From: JANJUB01 sp031386985
GTDB taxonomy: Bacteria; Armatimonadota; Fimbriimonadia; Fimbriimonadales; Fimbriimonadaceae
NCBI GenBank assembly: GCA_031386985.1
Contig: JANNCV010000028.1
Coordinates: 26,738-90,737, forward strand
Direction: 5' to 3'
Length of the DNA: 64,000 nucleotides
In this document: one piece after another, positions 42,196-51,599 of the stretch
How the letters are laid out: each line of letters begins with the position of its first letter
Position numbering within the stretch: the first letter of the stretch is position 1
The notes under the pieces: generated by a model
Seen by the model: only the letters and a program-made list of their open reading frames with translations
Told to the model about the DNA's origin: nothing
Database searches by the model: none
Translations under genes and position numbers: made by a program

Positions 42196-43368
42196 CTAGC
42201 TCAGCGCCAACTGACACATCGCCTTCACCCCAACCGGGATCGCGGCGTCGTTGAAGTCGAACTCCGGTGCATGTAAGTTTGGATAAACCGATTCGCCGGA
42301 GGGTAACAGGCCGAGCCAGAAGAAGCAGGCGGGGATTTCTTGGCCGTAATAGCTGAAATCCTCCGCCCCCATCGTCGGCTCCACGTCGGGTTGGAGATTC
42401 TCCACCGTCGCCCGGAAGCGATCCGCCGCCGCCGCATCATTCACCGTAACCGGATAGCCGTTCGTGAAATGAATCTCAGCCGAACCACCGAAGGCTTGAC
42501 ACAAATTTTCCGTAATCGAGCGTAATCGCCCTTCTGCAAACGCCCGGGTTTCGGCCCGCAGGGTGCGAATCGTGCCTTGCAACTCAACCGTATCGGGAAT
42601 GATGTTCGTCGCGGTTCCGGCGTGAAACATCGCTACCGTACAAACAACCGAATCCAGCGGGCTAACATTCCTTGAAGAAATAGATTGCAAGGCCACCACC
42701 AAGTGCGAAGCCATCAAAATCGGATCTACGCCGGTATGCGGCATGGCGGCGTGACCGCCGCGGCCCCGAACAATGATCTTGAACATATCGGTCGCCGCCA
42801 TCATTGCGCCCGTTCGAGTTCCAACTCCGCCAACGGTCATTCCGGGATAACCATGAAGCCCAAAGATAACATTGGCCTTCGGACCGATAATGCTTCCGTT
42901 GAGAACCCCATCCTTCACCATAAACTGTCCGCCGCCGCCATCCTCTTCCGCCGGTTGAAAAACGAAAAGCACATTATTGGGTCGCTCTTCGAGTTTGGAA
43001 AGCACCCGAGCGGCTCCAAGCAAAACCGTCGTATGCCCATCGTGTCCGCACGCATGCATTTTGCCGGGGGTTTCCGAAGCATAAGAACACCCGGTGTTTT
43101 CTAAGATGGGCAGAGCATCCATATCGGCCCTAAGCGCGACCGTTTGCCGAGCCTCGCCCGTAGCGGGAAGGTAACCAAGCACACCCGTTCCTTTGGCCAG
43201 ACCAGCAATAAACTGAATCCCCAACCCCGTGAGTTCAGCTTGGACCACCCCGCTTGTGCGCACTTCTTTGAAGGCAAGTTCAGGGTTGCGATGCAAGTCG
43301 TGACGGATATTGATGAGGTCGGGAAGCTCAGCGGCAATCAGATCGGCGAGTTCGGGCATAGGTCTCAT
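42196..43368 (-). CDS. M20 family amidohydrolase (hippurate hydrolase-like)
   Basis: 390 residues from ATG 43368. Two-metal site motifs: LRADMDALPILENTG, MHACGHDGHTTVLLG, FQPAEEDGGG and GAEDFSYYG. The insertion lid domain lies around residues 190-300. Members remove acyl or amino-acid groups from amide substrates (hippurate, N-acyl amino acids, IAA conjugates). Cytoplasmic. Divergent from msrA. Upstream 42000-42195 shows no gene. Confidence 0.92.
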   Translation of the reverse strand: MRPMPELADLIAAELPDLINIRHDLHRNPELAFKEVRTSGVVQAELTGLGIQFIAGLAKGTGVLGYLPATGEARQTVALRADMDALPILENTGCSYASETPGKMHACGHDGHTTVLLGAARVLSKLEERPNNVLFVFQPAEEDGGGGQFMVKDGVLNGSIIGPKANVIFGLHGYPGMTVGGVGTRTGAMMAATDMFKIIVRGRGGHAAMPHTGVDPILMASHLVVALQSISSRNVSPLDSVVCTVAMFHAGTATNIIPDTVELQGTIRTLRAETRAFAEGRLRSITENLCQAFGGSAEIHFTNGYPVTVNDAAAADRFRATVENLQPDVEPTMGAEDFSYYGQEIPACFFWLGLLPSGESVYPNLHAPEFDFNDAAIPVGVKAMCQLALS

Positions 43369-43432
43369 GGTACCGCCAACGAGATTTCGGGAACAATAGA
43401 GGGGCAAGCGACATTAGCGCTGGTAGAACACA

Positions 43433-44077
43433 ATGCTTACTCTCGGAATTGTCTGCGCGGCTCTCATGAGCAACTTTATCAAACCCATGGAAACCCCAAT
43501 TGATCCTAAACCCCAAACCATTGTAGTTGCCGGAGGCTGTTTCTGGTGTATCGAAGCCCTTTACGATGACTTGAAAGGGGTTATTTCGGCCGAATCCGGT
43601 TATGCCGGCGGAAAGACCGAAAATCCCACGTACAACGAGGTCTGTAGCGGCTCCACCGGTCATGCCGAAGTCGTCAAAATCACCTTCGACCCCGCCGTCG
43701 CATCGGCAAAGGATTTGCTCAAGCTGTTCTTTGTTGTCCACGACCCAACGACCCTAAATCGGCAAGGCCCAGATTCTGGCACCCAATATCGCTCGGCGGT
43801 CTTTTATACAACTTCTGCCGAGAAAACTTTAGCAGAAGAGGTGATCGCAGAAATCAAGAAAGAGAAAATCTGGACCGATCCGATTAAGACATCAATCGAG
43901 CCGCTCGGCACTTATTATCGAGCCGAAGAATATCACCAAGACTACTTTGCCAAGTATGAGAAAGCATCCGATAAAGAGCGCGCGACGATGAACGCAGGCT
44001 ATTGCTCAGCGATAATTGATCCCAAAGTGCGCAAGTTCCGGGAAAAATATAAGGCGAAGTTAAAGAAAGACGGCTAA
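43433..44077 (+). CDS. msrA: Peptide-methionine (S)-S-oxide reductase
   Basis: 214 residues with the catalytic GGCFWCIEALY motif and the family blocks GYAGGKTENPTYNEVCSGSTGH and YRSAVFYTTSAEK, plus the C-terminal resolving region NAGYCSAI. The N-terminal 25 residues (MLTLGIVCAALMSNFI) look like a signal or anchor, so this enzyme may repair exported proteins. Partner of msrB at 21641-22039. Confidence 0.95.
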   Translation: MLTLGIVCAALMSNFIKPMETPIDPKPQTIVVAGGCFWCIEALYDDLKGVISAESGYAGGKTENPTYNEVCSGSTGHAEVVKITFDPAVASAKDLLKLFFVVHDPTTLNRQGPDSGTQYRSAVFYTTSAEKTLAEEVIAEIKKEKIWTDPIKTSIEPLGTYYRAEEYHQDYFAKYEKASDKERATMNAGYCSAIIDPKVRKFREKYKAKLKKDG

Positions 44078-44112
44078 CTTCCGCCAAGTGTGTGTGACAG
44101 ACCGCTCAAGTT

Positions 44113-45153
44113 TCACAACAGACTCACGCCGTGCCCCGCGGCTTCCGATGGCACCACCACGCCATCCACCCAACCCAATCCCGTCGCTGGATCAGGGTCC
44201 AAATTCAGGTGTGAGTCAAGGTCAATGTGATCGAACAACGCCCCGATGGCGGCACCCGCGCCGATCGCAACCGAACTCTCACCCATACAACCAATCATCG
44301 TCTTCAGCCCAAACGCCCGCGCCGTTGCGACGATCCGAAACGCTTCCGATAATCCGCCGCACTTCATCAGCTTCAGATTAACCCCGTCAACGCAATGAGC
44401 AAGCGATGGAATGCTCGACGAAAACCGGCAAGATTCATCTACAAAAATTGGCATCGGTCGTTTCTCGAAGAGATGTGGTAGCCCGTCTTCGTGCCCTTCC
44501 ACCAGCGGCTGCTCCACGTACTCCACCCCGCGCTGTGCCAACCAGGCCATCATGTAATCGGCGTCCTTTACTGTCCAACCGCCATTCGCATCCACCCTAA
44601 GCTTCACCCCAAAGGGAGTTGCACTTTCCTTGGCCGCCATAAAATGATCTTGATCGTGAGTCAATCCTTCGGGTGATCCCAGCTTGATTTTCAGACTCTT
44701 CGCCCCCGTTTTCGAAAGGATTTGGGGAACACGCTCCCGGGTGACCGATGGTGGATTAAGCCCAATTGTAACGCTCGTCGGAGCCTGCTCCTTTGATAAT
44801 CCGAACAGGCGATACAACGGGCACCCAACCTGCTTCCCTAGTAGATCCCAAAGGGCCATATCGAGCGCCGCCAAAGCGGGGGGTGCCAACTCACGCTCCC
44901 GACAAAGAGACCACGTCTCGGCAATAGAAAGTTGCGGCAAAAGCGAATCCGGAAAGAGCTCACCAAACTGCCGCTCCGCCAAATCTGCCAAAGTCGAATC
45001 ATAACCAGCCCCGGGCGCACACTCGCCCAACCCCACATGGTTACCATCTGATACTGAAACAAAGAGGTTTTCCGACCCATAACTCACACCTCGGCTAATC
45101 GCTAAAGGAAAGAGCTTGGTGAGCGAAACGCGGCGCAAAGAGAGTTTAAGCAT
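44113..45153 (-). CDS. Dipeptide epimerase / enolase-superfamily enzyme
   Basis: 346 residues from ATG 45153. The active site is of the muconate-lactonizing/L-Ala-D/L-Glu epimerase type: SLKIKLG (KxK), RVDANGGW, YVEQPL, IFVDESC and NLKLMKCGG (second Lys). Mg2+ binding by the D-E-D triad. It likely racemises dipeptides from murein turnover (YkfB/YcjG-like). Start choice: an upstream GTG at 45171 is possible. Confidence 0.88.
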   Translation of the reverse strand: MLKLSLRRVSLTKLFPLAISRGVSYGSENLFVSVSDGNHVGLGECAPGAGYDSTLADLAERQFGELFPDSLLPQLSIAETWSLCRERELAPPALAALDMALWDLLGKQVGCPLYRLFGLSKEQAPTSVTIGLNPPSVTRERVPQILSKTGAKSLKIKLGSPEGLTHDQDHFMAAKESATPFGVKLRVDANGGWTVKDADYMMAWLAQRGVEYVEQPLVEGHEDGLPHLFEKRPMPIFVDESCRFSSSIPSLAHCVDGVNLKLMKCGGLSEAFRIVATARAFGLKTMIGCMGESSVAIGAGAAIGALFDHIDLDSHLNLDPDPATGLGWVDGVVVPSEAAGHGVSLL

Positions 45154-45299
45154 GAAGTTCAATTGTTGCACGCGAACTCTAACATGAACATTTGCAACTG
45201 CTTCGTACGTTTGCCATCTTCCGGTCCTTAGTACATCAGGTGGGCAGCTTTGGGATCGTTGAAGCCAACAGGAGCGGATTTACACTAGTGTGGAGGCAA

Positions 45300-45370
45300 G
45301 TCTCAAGGTGGGAGGCTTTAGCCCGGGCTTCGTTCAAGTTTTGAATACCGTGGGAGGGGCTTCTAGCCCT
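45300..45370. repeat. REP-like element upstream of lysS
   Basis: Two similar blocks in tandem: GGTGGGAGGCTTTAGCCCGGG and GTGGGAGGGGCTTCTAGCCC, each able to form a short hairpin. Nothing else is supported in 45154-45408. Confidence 0.5.
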
Positions 45371-45408
45371 AGCGAGATAACCCCTACTCTGCCACAATTG
45401 ACCTTCTC

Positions 45409-47394
45409 ATGAGTGAAGAACTTTCCCTGCGCGATATCCGATTGCAAAAACTCGCCCGAATGCGCGAGCTCGGCCACGATCCATTCGCGATAGAGAAATT
45501 TGAGCGAACCGGAACAGCGATGTGGTTGCTAGAAAATTTCGACGAGCTAAGCCTCCCCCTCACTAGCGAAGCTGGGGAGGGGGCCGGGGGGAGGGGTCTG
45601 CAGATTTCCTTCGCTGGCCGCGTCGTAAGCTACCGAGACATGGGCAAAGCGGGCTTTGCTCACCTCAGTGATGGCGATGGGAAAGTTCAAGTCTACTGTC
45701 GGAAGGACGAACTAACCCCTCCCTCCAACCCCCTCCCCACCTCCGGTAAGGAGGGGGAGCCGGACGGTTGGCAGCTCTTCCAACTGCTTGATATCGGCGA
45801 TCATGTCGGTGTCGAAGGCTTCATGTTCCTTACCAAAACCGGCGAGAAGTCTATTCATGTGACTAAGCTGATTCCGTTGACGAAGTGCCTGGAGCCCTTG
45901 CCTCTGGGCAAGGAGAAGGATGGACAGCACTGGTACGGACTTGCCGATGTTGAGCAGCGCTACCGCCATCGCCATCTTGATTTGCTGACGAATCAAGAAG
46001 CTCGCAAGGCACTCATTGATCGGGCGCGCATCGTTTCGGCCGTTCGGCGCTACTTCGATGGAGCGGGTTATCTGGAGGTTGAAACTCCTTTATTGCAAGT
46101 TGTTGCGGGTGGGGCGGCGGCGCGTCCGTTTAAGACTCATTACAACCATTACGACATGGAAGTAAAGCTGCGGATCTCGCTAGAGCTTTATCTCAAGCGG
46201 TTGATTTGTGGCGATATTCCGGCGGTTTACGAGATTGGGCGGGTATTCCGAAATGAAGGCGTTTCGAACCGCCACAACCCCGAGTTCACTTTGCTTGAGT
46301 TTTATGAGGCTTACACTGACCTTGAGGGAATGATGCGGCGGGTTGAGGAGTGTTTTGCGTTTGTAGTCAAAACCGTCTATGGTAGCGAGGAGGCTTTCCA
46401 TTTGCACCAGTTCCTATATAGCCATGGCCTGACCGCACTGCCTGGAAAGAGACTTATAGTTATTGATAGCTTAGTATTCCTTGAACTCAACAGTCAGTAC
46501 CCAGGCACCAGTCGCCGTGCCTGGCAGAGGGGCGTTAAGTTTAAGAGAGGCTGGCTGGATGCAGAGGGTGATTCTATCCCAGAGGAGGTCGCTGATCTGG
46601 AGTTCACATACATGCTGACAGACGGAGTTGTTGACATTTATGAGGACAACGTCGAGTACTTCGTGTTCACAGTTATCAGCCCAGCGGCAGAGATCTCTGT
46701 TTCCCGTCCAAACGGAGGCTGCGAAACAACCATTGCATTAGCTGCCGGCACCTATGCGCTGCCTTCCAGGTTAGCCCAATGTCCACTTTTGAGCTTTTCC
46801 AAACCTTGGCGACGCGTTGACCTCCTCGATGAGATTGCGCGGCTGTCCGGTTTGGACCGGTCGGACTTGTTGGACTTGGCTGGCGCCAAAGCGGCGATTT
46901 TGGCTAAGGGCGTTATCGAAAAAGCACATGAACTTGGCGACCATATTGACCTTGCCAAGGAGGACAACCTCGGTGGCTTGATCGAAAAACTTCTTGAAGT
47001 CTTTGTAGAACCCACGCTTCAGGAGCCAACCTTTGTCGTCGGCTACCCCATCGAAACCAGCCCCCTCGCCAAAAAAGACCCCAACAATCCGCGAATGACC
47101 AGGCGGTTTGAAGGCTACATTTTGGGCCGTGAAATCTGCAACGCATTTAGCGAAATCAATGATCCGATTGATCAAAGGGAGCGGTTTGAGCAGCAAGGTC
47201 AAGAGCTAGCGAAGGGCGACGATGAGGCTCATCCCTACGATCATGAGTTTCTTTATGCCCTCGAATGTGGCATGCCCCCCACCGGCGGTTGCGGCATCGG
47301 CATGGAGCGCCTGGCGATGGTCCTTACGGGGTGCGAACACATCCGCGAGATCATGTTCTTCCCGATGATGAAGCCCGAAGAACCAAAGCCCTAA
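45409..47394 (+). CDS. lysS: Lysyl-tRNA synthetase (class II) with internal insertions
   Basis: 661 residues against about 500 usual. OB-fold anticodon domain at the N-terminus, motif 2 FRNEGVSNRHNPEFTLLEFYEAY and motif 3 GCGIGMERLAMVL are intact. Three additions: two in-frame copies of a GC-rich palindrome (45549-45600, residues SLPLTSEAGEGAGGRG; 45717-45768, residues TPPSNPLPTSGKEGE) and a segment of about 125 residues at 46391-46785 between VYGSEE and LSFSKPWRRVDLL, where relatives have only about 10. That segment has foreign codon use (AGA, AGG, CCA, ACA). The frame is open throughout, so a functional enlarged enzyme is possible. Confidence 0.93.
   Translation: MSEELSLRDIRLQKLARMRELGHDPFAIEKFERTGTAMWLLENFDELSLPLTSEAGEGAGGRGLQISFAGRVVSYRDMGKAGFAHLSDGDGKVQVYCRKDELTPPSNPLPTSGKEGEPDGWQLFQLLDIGDHVGVEGFMFLTKTGEKSIHVTKLIPLTKCLEPLPLGKEKDGQHWYGLADVEQRYRHRHLDLLTNQEARKALIDRARIVSAVRRYFDGAGYLEVETPLLQVVAGGAAARPFKTHYNHYDMEVKLRISLELYLKRLICGDIPAVYEIGRVFRNEGVSNRHNPEFTLLEFYEAYTDLEGMMRRVEECFAFVVKTVYGSEEAFHLHQFLYSHGLTALPGKRLIVIDSLVFLELNSQYPGTSRRAWQRGVKFKRGWLDAEGDSIPEEVADLEFTYMLTDGVVDIYEDNVEYFVFTVISPAAEISVSRPNGGCETTIALAAGTYALPSRLAQCPLLSFSKPWRRVDLLDEIARLSGLDRSDLLDLAGAKAAILAKGVIEKAHELGDHIDLAKEDNLGGLIEKLLEVFVEPTLQEPTFVVGYPIETSPLAKKDPNNPRMTRRFEGYILGREICNAFSEINDPIDQRERFEQQGQELAKGDDEAHPYDHEFLYALECGMPPTGGCGIGMERLAMVLTGCEHIREIMFFPMMKPEEPKP
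45549..45600. repeat. GC-rich palindromic element in lysS, copy 1
   Basis: CTCCCCCTCACTAGCGAAGC then GGGGAGGGGGCCGGGGGGAG. Same family as copies at 7926, 45717 and 63909. In frame with lysS. Confidence 0.75.
45717..45768. repeat. GC-rich palindromic element in lysS, copy 2
   Basis: Inverted relative to copy 1: ACCCCTCCCTCCAACCCCCT then ACCTCCGGTAAGGAGGGGGA. In frame with lysS, 120 bp downstream of copy 1. Confidence 0.75.
46391..46785 (+). other. Foreign-looking in-frame insertion within lysS
   Basis: About 395 bp encoding AFHLHQFLYSHGLTALPGKR onward to CETTIALAAGTYALPSRLAQ. No intein or endonuclease motifs and no repeat ends that I can see. Codon choice differs from the flanks (frequent CTG, AGA/AGG, CCA, ACA). 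Inserted between catalytic motifs 2 and 3. Confidence 0.7.
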
Positions 47395-47411
47395 AGATTT
47401 GGAACAAATGT

Positions 47412-47431
47412 GTTATAATATTCGTTATAAC
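47412..47431 (+). promoter_or_regulatory. Palindromic operator of the AbrB/Doc operon
   Basis: GTTATAA (47412-47418), 6-nt spacer, TTATAAC (47425-47431), a perfect inverted repeat ending 5 nt before the antitoxin ATG. Its AT-rich halves also look like -10 elements, so antitoxin binding would block transcription (autoregulation). Confidence 0.75.
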
Positions 47432-47436
47432 ATAAT

Positions 47437-47661
47437 ATGAAGAAGCTTAAAGTAACCCAAATCGGAAACAGCTCGGGCATCATCCTTCCCAAGGATGTCA
47501 TCGAGCGGCTCGGCGTAAAAAAGGGCGATGCCCTCTATGTTCAGGAAACCGCCCATGGATACAATATTTCCAAGCATGATCCCGAATTCGAGCAAGCAAT
47601 GGAGATCGCCCGAGAAGTCTCCCATCGCTATGCGAACGCGTTGCGTGAACTCGCCAAGTGA
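47437..47661 (+). CDS. AbrB/MazE-type antitoxin
   Basis: 74 residues. SpoVT-AbrB swapped-hairpin DNA-binding domain: LKVTQIGNSSGIILPKDVIE then RLGVKKGDALYV. The C-terminal 35 residues are the toxin-neutralising tail. The next gene overlaps by GTGA. Binds the palindrome directly upstream. Confidence 0.92.
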   Translation: MKKLKVTQIGNSSGIILPKDVIERLGVKKGDALYVQETAHGYNISKHDPEFEQAMEIAREVSHRYANALRELAK

Positions 47662-48056
47662 AAGAGCCTCGTTGGATCAAAACCAGCGAGGCGGTTCAGA
47701 TTCATGACCTCGAAATCCTGCAATACGGTGGATCGCATGGAGTACGAGATGGGGGACTGCTTGAGTCTGCATTAAATCGCCCCGTAAATCAGTTTCACTA
47801 CGAGAAATCCACCCTGATCGAACTTGCCGCCGCCTATGCCTTTGCCATCAGCGGCAATCATCCGTTCATAGATGGCAACAAGCGCACCGCTTTTGTCGTC
47901 ATGACGACTTTCCTTTTACTGAATGGACTCGACCTTACCGCCAGCGAGGTTCAGGTCGTGCTGTGCTTCCAAGCCCTTGCCGCGGGTGAACTCTCCGAAT
48001 CAAATCTCGCTGCTTGGCTCGCTGGTAACACCACTCCAAAAAAACCCCTAAGCTAA
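47658..48056 (+). CDS. doc: Doc-type (Fic fold) toxin
   Basis: 132 residues with the Doc motif HPFIDGNKRTAF (HxFx[D/N]GNKR) and the Doc-like N-terminus VQIHDLEILQYGGSHGVRDG then GLLESALNRP. Doc kinases phosphorylate EF-Tu and stop translation. GTG start coupled to the antitoxin. The stop codon interlocks with the stop of the convergent gene at 48053. Confidence 0.92.
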   Translation: MKEPRWIKTSEAVQIHDLEILQYGGSHGVRDGGLLESALNRPVNQFHYEKSTLIELAAAYAFAISGNHPFIDGNKRTAFVVMTTFLLLNGLDLTASEVQVVLCFQALAAGELSESNLAAWLAGNTTPKKPLS

Positions 48057-49089
48057 CTCCCCGGTTTCGCCAGCATCGCCAAGATCGCTGGCGCCGCTTG
48101 GGTTGCGCCGCCCGATAGTCTTCGCCGAGCCACGCGGCAATCGTCGTAGCCACCTGGCCGTTCGCCACTTCCGGAACGTCTTTCATTTCCCCAAGGGCTG
48201 CAACATCCGGTCCCAGAGTCATGATCCAGGTTTCCTCAGATTTTGCGACTTTAGGACCATGGGTGTGCCAATCTCGTCCCACGCCTCGCCCATGATCAGT
48301 AGAAATGATTATCGAAGTCTTACCTCGATATTCAGGCATGGATTGGAGCGTTTCCCAATATTCCTTCAGCCAAGAATCAAACCGATGAGCCGCGCTCAGA
48401 TATTTTGCATAGTGCCCAAGATGAGCCCAAGAATCGGTCTCCAAGTGCATTACGGCCATCACCCTGGGGGTCCTCAATCGCAAATAGAGGACTGAGGCGG
48501 CGTGAGTGAAAGCATCGTCGGGATTGGGATCAAAGCGCATGTTCGCCTCCTTTATCACCCGGTTATAGAGTCGCGCCGCTGACAAATCTGAAAATCGAAC
48601 GGACTCAGCCCCGCACTGAGTATAAAATCCACACCTCTTCTTATTGAAAACGGCCGACGCCAAGTTCCAACTCGCAAATCCCGCGACTTTTCGCTTGAAT
48701 GTTGGCTTTTCCGCTAGCCATTCAAAAACTGTTTTGTTGGGGTTCGGTGCGGGTTCATTGCTCTTTGCGGCCGGATCAAAATAGCCCTGCATTGTCTCAC
48801 CATAACTGGCGTAGCTTATCCGAGTTGGATTCAGAACTCGGCATTTACTGCCTTTCCAACGATTACCGTAAATCTGGCCTTGCTTTGCAATGACGCTCCA
48901 CGTAAACGGCATCAACGCCGCCCGGCGAGCCCCGGGCGTCTCCCGCCAATAAGTCTTGTCATGGGCATTCAAATGCACATCTGCACCCGAAAACACCTCT
49001 TGCCACCGAAGTCCATCCGTAAAGAGGAAGATGACATTTTGGGTTCGTGCCGGGGCCAACAAAGTTAGCGTAATGATTGACGCAATCAC
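48053..49089 (-). CDS. Alkaline-phosphatase-superfamily exported protein, one frame break
   Basis: Signal peptide MIASIITLTLLAPARTQ. Core: NVIFLFTDGLRWQEVFSGAD (metal Asp), MHLETDSWAHLGHYAKYL, IISTDHGRGVGRDWHTHGP (Asp-His and His ligands). Type I phosphodiesterase/sulfatase-like. Near 48098 one A appears missing (AAGCGG for AAAGCGG); without it the frame drifts to 47935 through the doc gene, while the repaired frame ends AAPAILAMLAKPGS at 48053, meeting the doc stop exactly. I annotate the repaired end. Confidence 0.85.
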
Positions 49090-49162
49090 ATCTTCTCAGA
49101 ATCGTCAGTTCTATGACGACGCGATTAGAGCCAGAGTTTCGCGGTAACCTCTCGCGAGCGTT

Positions 49163-50404
49163 ATGTATCCATTTGAAGTCGCTCAGCAGCAGCTTGATGA
49201 AGCTGCCCAACTCCTCAACCTTCCCACCGATATTCACCAGCTCCTCCGCGAGCCGATGCGCGAGATTCGCATTCGGATTCCAGTGCGCATGGATGATGGC
49301 TCAACCAAAGTTTTCACCGGGTTTCGAGTTCAATACAACCACGCCAAGGGCCCATGCAAAGGCGGTATTCGATTTCATCCCGAAGAAACCGTAGACACGG
49401 TTCGAGCCCTCGCCGCTTGGATGACTTGGAAAACGGCCCTGGTTGACCTACCCCTCGGAGGCGGCAAAGGCGGCGTAATCTGCGATCCTCACAAACTTTC
49501 AACCGGCGAACTTGAGCGGCTAAGCCGAGGCTTCATCCGATCCCTCGCCCGAAATCTGGGCGATGACGTAGATATTCCCGCCCCCGACGTCTACACCACT
49601 CCCCAAATCATGGCGTGGATGATGGATGAATTTGAGGTTATCCGAGGCCGCCACCAACCGGGAGTCATCACCGGTAAACCCCTCATCATGGGCGGATCAC
49701 CCGGAAGAGACGACGCTACTGCACGCGGCGGAATGTTTACCCTGCGCGAAGCAGCTCGGACAATTGGGCTAGATTTGGGGAGCGCGACTGCCGCGATTCA
49801 GGGATATGGCAACGCCGGAGCCCACGCGCATCGGCTTTTGGAGGAGCTCTTCGGAACAAAGGTTGTAGCTGTTTCCGATTCGAAAGGCGCGATTTTCAAT
49901 CCAGCGGGCTTATCGTTCGCCGAAGTTAGCGCGCACAAGGCGGCAACAGGCAGTGTCATCGGCTTCCCCGGGGCTCAGGGGCTGACCAATGCGGAGCTTC
50001 TGGAACTTGAAGTTGATGCCTTGGTACCTAGCGCCCTTGAAGGGGTTATAACGGAGGAAAACGCCGGGCGACTCAACTGTAAGCTCGTTGTCGAACTGGC
50101 GAACGGCCCAACAACTCCCGCCGCTGATGCGATTTTGTATTCTCGCGGTATCTACGTGATTCCCGATTTCCTTTGCAACGCGGGCGGGGTTACGGTCTCA
50201 TATTTCGAACAGGTTCAGAACCTCAATCTAGATCGCTGGAAGCTAGAAGACGTTCATCGCAAACTTGATGAGCGAATGACAGAGGCATTCAACTCCGTTC
50301 ACGCGATGCGCGAGAGTAAGGGAGTTCACACAAGGCTGGCGGCATATTTAGTGGCCATTGAAAGAGTGGCTCAGGCTTGCAGAATGAGGGGTTGGGTGAG
50401 CTAG
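49163..50404 (+). CDS. gdhA: Glutamate dehydrogenase (Glu/Leu/Phe/Val family)
   Basis: 413 residues. Substrate domain with GPCKGGIRFHPEETVDTVRA and the catalytic-lysine loop DLPLGGGKGGVICDP; Rossmann domain with IQGYGNAGAHAHRLLEELFG and a C-terminal CNAGGVTVSYFEQVQN. The length and motifs fit the bacterial hexameric NAD(P) enzyme converting glutamate to 2-oxoglutarate. Cytoplasmic. Confidence 0.95.
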   Translation: MYPFEVAQQQLDEAAQLLNLPTDIHQLLREPMREIRIRIPVRMDDGSTKVFTGFRVQYNHAKGPCKGGIRFHPEETVDTVRALAAWMTWKTALVDLPLGGGKGGVICDPHKLSTGELERLSRGFIRSLARNLGDDVDIPAPDVYTTPQIMAWMMDEFEVIRGRHQPGVITGKPLIMGGSPGRDDATARGGMFTLREAARTIGLDLGSATAAIQGYGNAGAHAHRLLEELFGTKVVAVSDSKGAIFNPAGLSFAEVSAHKAATGSVIGFPGAQGLTNAELLELEVDALVPSALEGVITEENAGRLNCKLVVELANGPTTPAADAILYSRGIYVIPDFLCNAGGVTVSYFEQVQNLNLDRWKLEDVHRKLDERMTEAFNSVHAMRESKGVHTRLAAYLVAIERVAQACRMRGWVS

Positions 50405-50438
50405 GATCGGGCGGTAACCGCGGGTAGAAGAGTCATGC

Positions 50439-51533
50439 CTACTCGATGAAAGCGTCTTCACTGGGTTTTTGGCGTAGGTACGCTTCAATGAAGAGGTCTA
50501 TTTCTCCGTTCATCACGCCGATAATGTTGGCGGTCTCGGCTCCGGTGCGGTGATCCTTGACCATCGTGTAAGGCTGCATTACGTAGCTTCGAATTTGGCG
50601 ACCCCATTCAGCCGGGCCGGTCACCTTCATGGTATTCATCTGTTTTTCGCTTCGTAGGCGTTCAAGTTCGGCGAGACGGGCGGCCAAAACGGTCATCGCG
50701 AAGGCACGATTTTTGTGCTGCGAGCGCTCGTTTTGGCACTGAACGACGATGCCCGAAGGAAGGTGGGTGATGCGGATCGCAGACTCCGTTTTGTTCACGT
50801 GTTGACCACCCGCACCACCGGCTTTCAGAGTCTCCACCTTGAGATCATCGGGGTTGATTTCGATTTCATTTTCATCCACTTCGGGTAACACTTCGACCTT
50901 ACAAAAAGAAGTGTGGCGGCGGGCGTTTGCATCAAAGGGCGAGATTCGAACAAGGCGGTGGACACCGGCTTCGGATTTGATATAGCCGTAAGCATTCGGT
51001 CCGGAAACCTGAAAATTGATCCCCCTATAGCCGGTAACGTCGCCCTCTGTTTCACTTAAGATCTCGAGCTTAAACCCTCGTTCTTGGGCCCACCTCGAAT
51101 AGATTCGAAAGAGAATTGCGGCCCAGTCGCAGGCTTCGGTGCCCCCGGCTCCGGCGTTAATTTCGACGAGCGCGTTGCTGTTATCGTGTTCCCCGCTAAG
51201 TAACGTGCGAAGTTCAAACGCGTCAAGATCCTTGAGGAAAGCCAGCGCCATTTGGTCCGCTTCTTTCTCGAATTCGGGGCTGTCTTCTCCCGCGAGCATT
51301 TCATAAAGCTCGGCGATGTCTCGCTCGGATTTATCGAGCTTCAGGAACGGCGCGATAAGGTCGCGCAGTTGGGAAAGCTTTCGCAAAAGCTTGTTAGCAA
51401 CTTTGGGGTCATTCCAAAAATCCGGCTGTTCGGATTGAGTCTCCAGCTCTTTTATCTGCGATTGGAGGCGATGCAGGTCAAAGATGACCTCCGATAGCGT
51501 CTAATCGCCCGCGCGATTTTGACAGCGATTCAT
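50439..51533 (-). CDS. prfB: Peptide chain release factor 2, programmed +1 frameshift
   Basis: Main frame 51479 to 50439 carries SPF (RISPFDANARR) and GGQ (KAGGAGGQHVNKTESAIR). Upstream the classic recoding signal is present: GGAGG then CAT CTT TGA C (TGA at 51480-51478), so RF2 controls its own synthesis. The frame before the shift ends AIGGHL as in relatives. No start codon lies in that frame; an ATG at 51533 would reach it if one A is missing from the AAAA run near 51519. The longer span to 51533 is therefore tentative. Confidence 0.92.
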
Positions 51534-51552
51534 GTTGCTCAGCATTCAACAT

Positions 51553-51594
51553 AGGCACAGTGTACCCCCGCATGGGCGGGAAGCCCATGACACG
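51553..51594. repeat. REP-like element between prfB and a membrane gene
   Basis: GTGTACCCCCGCATGGGCGGG then AAGCCCATGACACGG: GTGT-CATGGGC pairs with GCCCATG-ACAC. Same style as the REPs at 27814 and 56806. Confidence 0.6.
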
Positions 51595-51599
51595 GAAGG

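Noticed and set aside
46391..46785. Intein in lysS
   Set aside because: No N-terminal Cys/Ser block, no HNG or HN end motif and no homing endonuclease motif.
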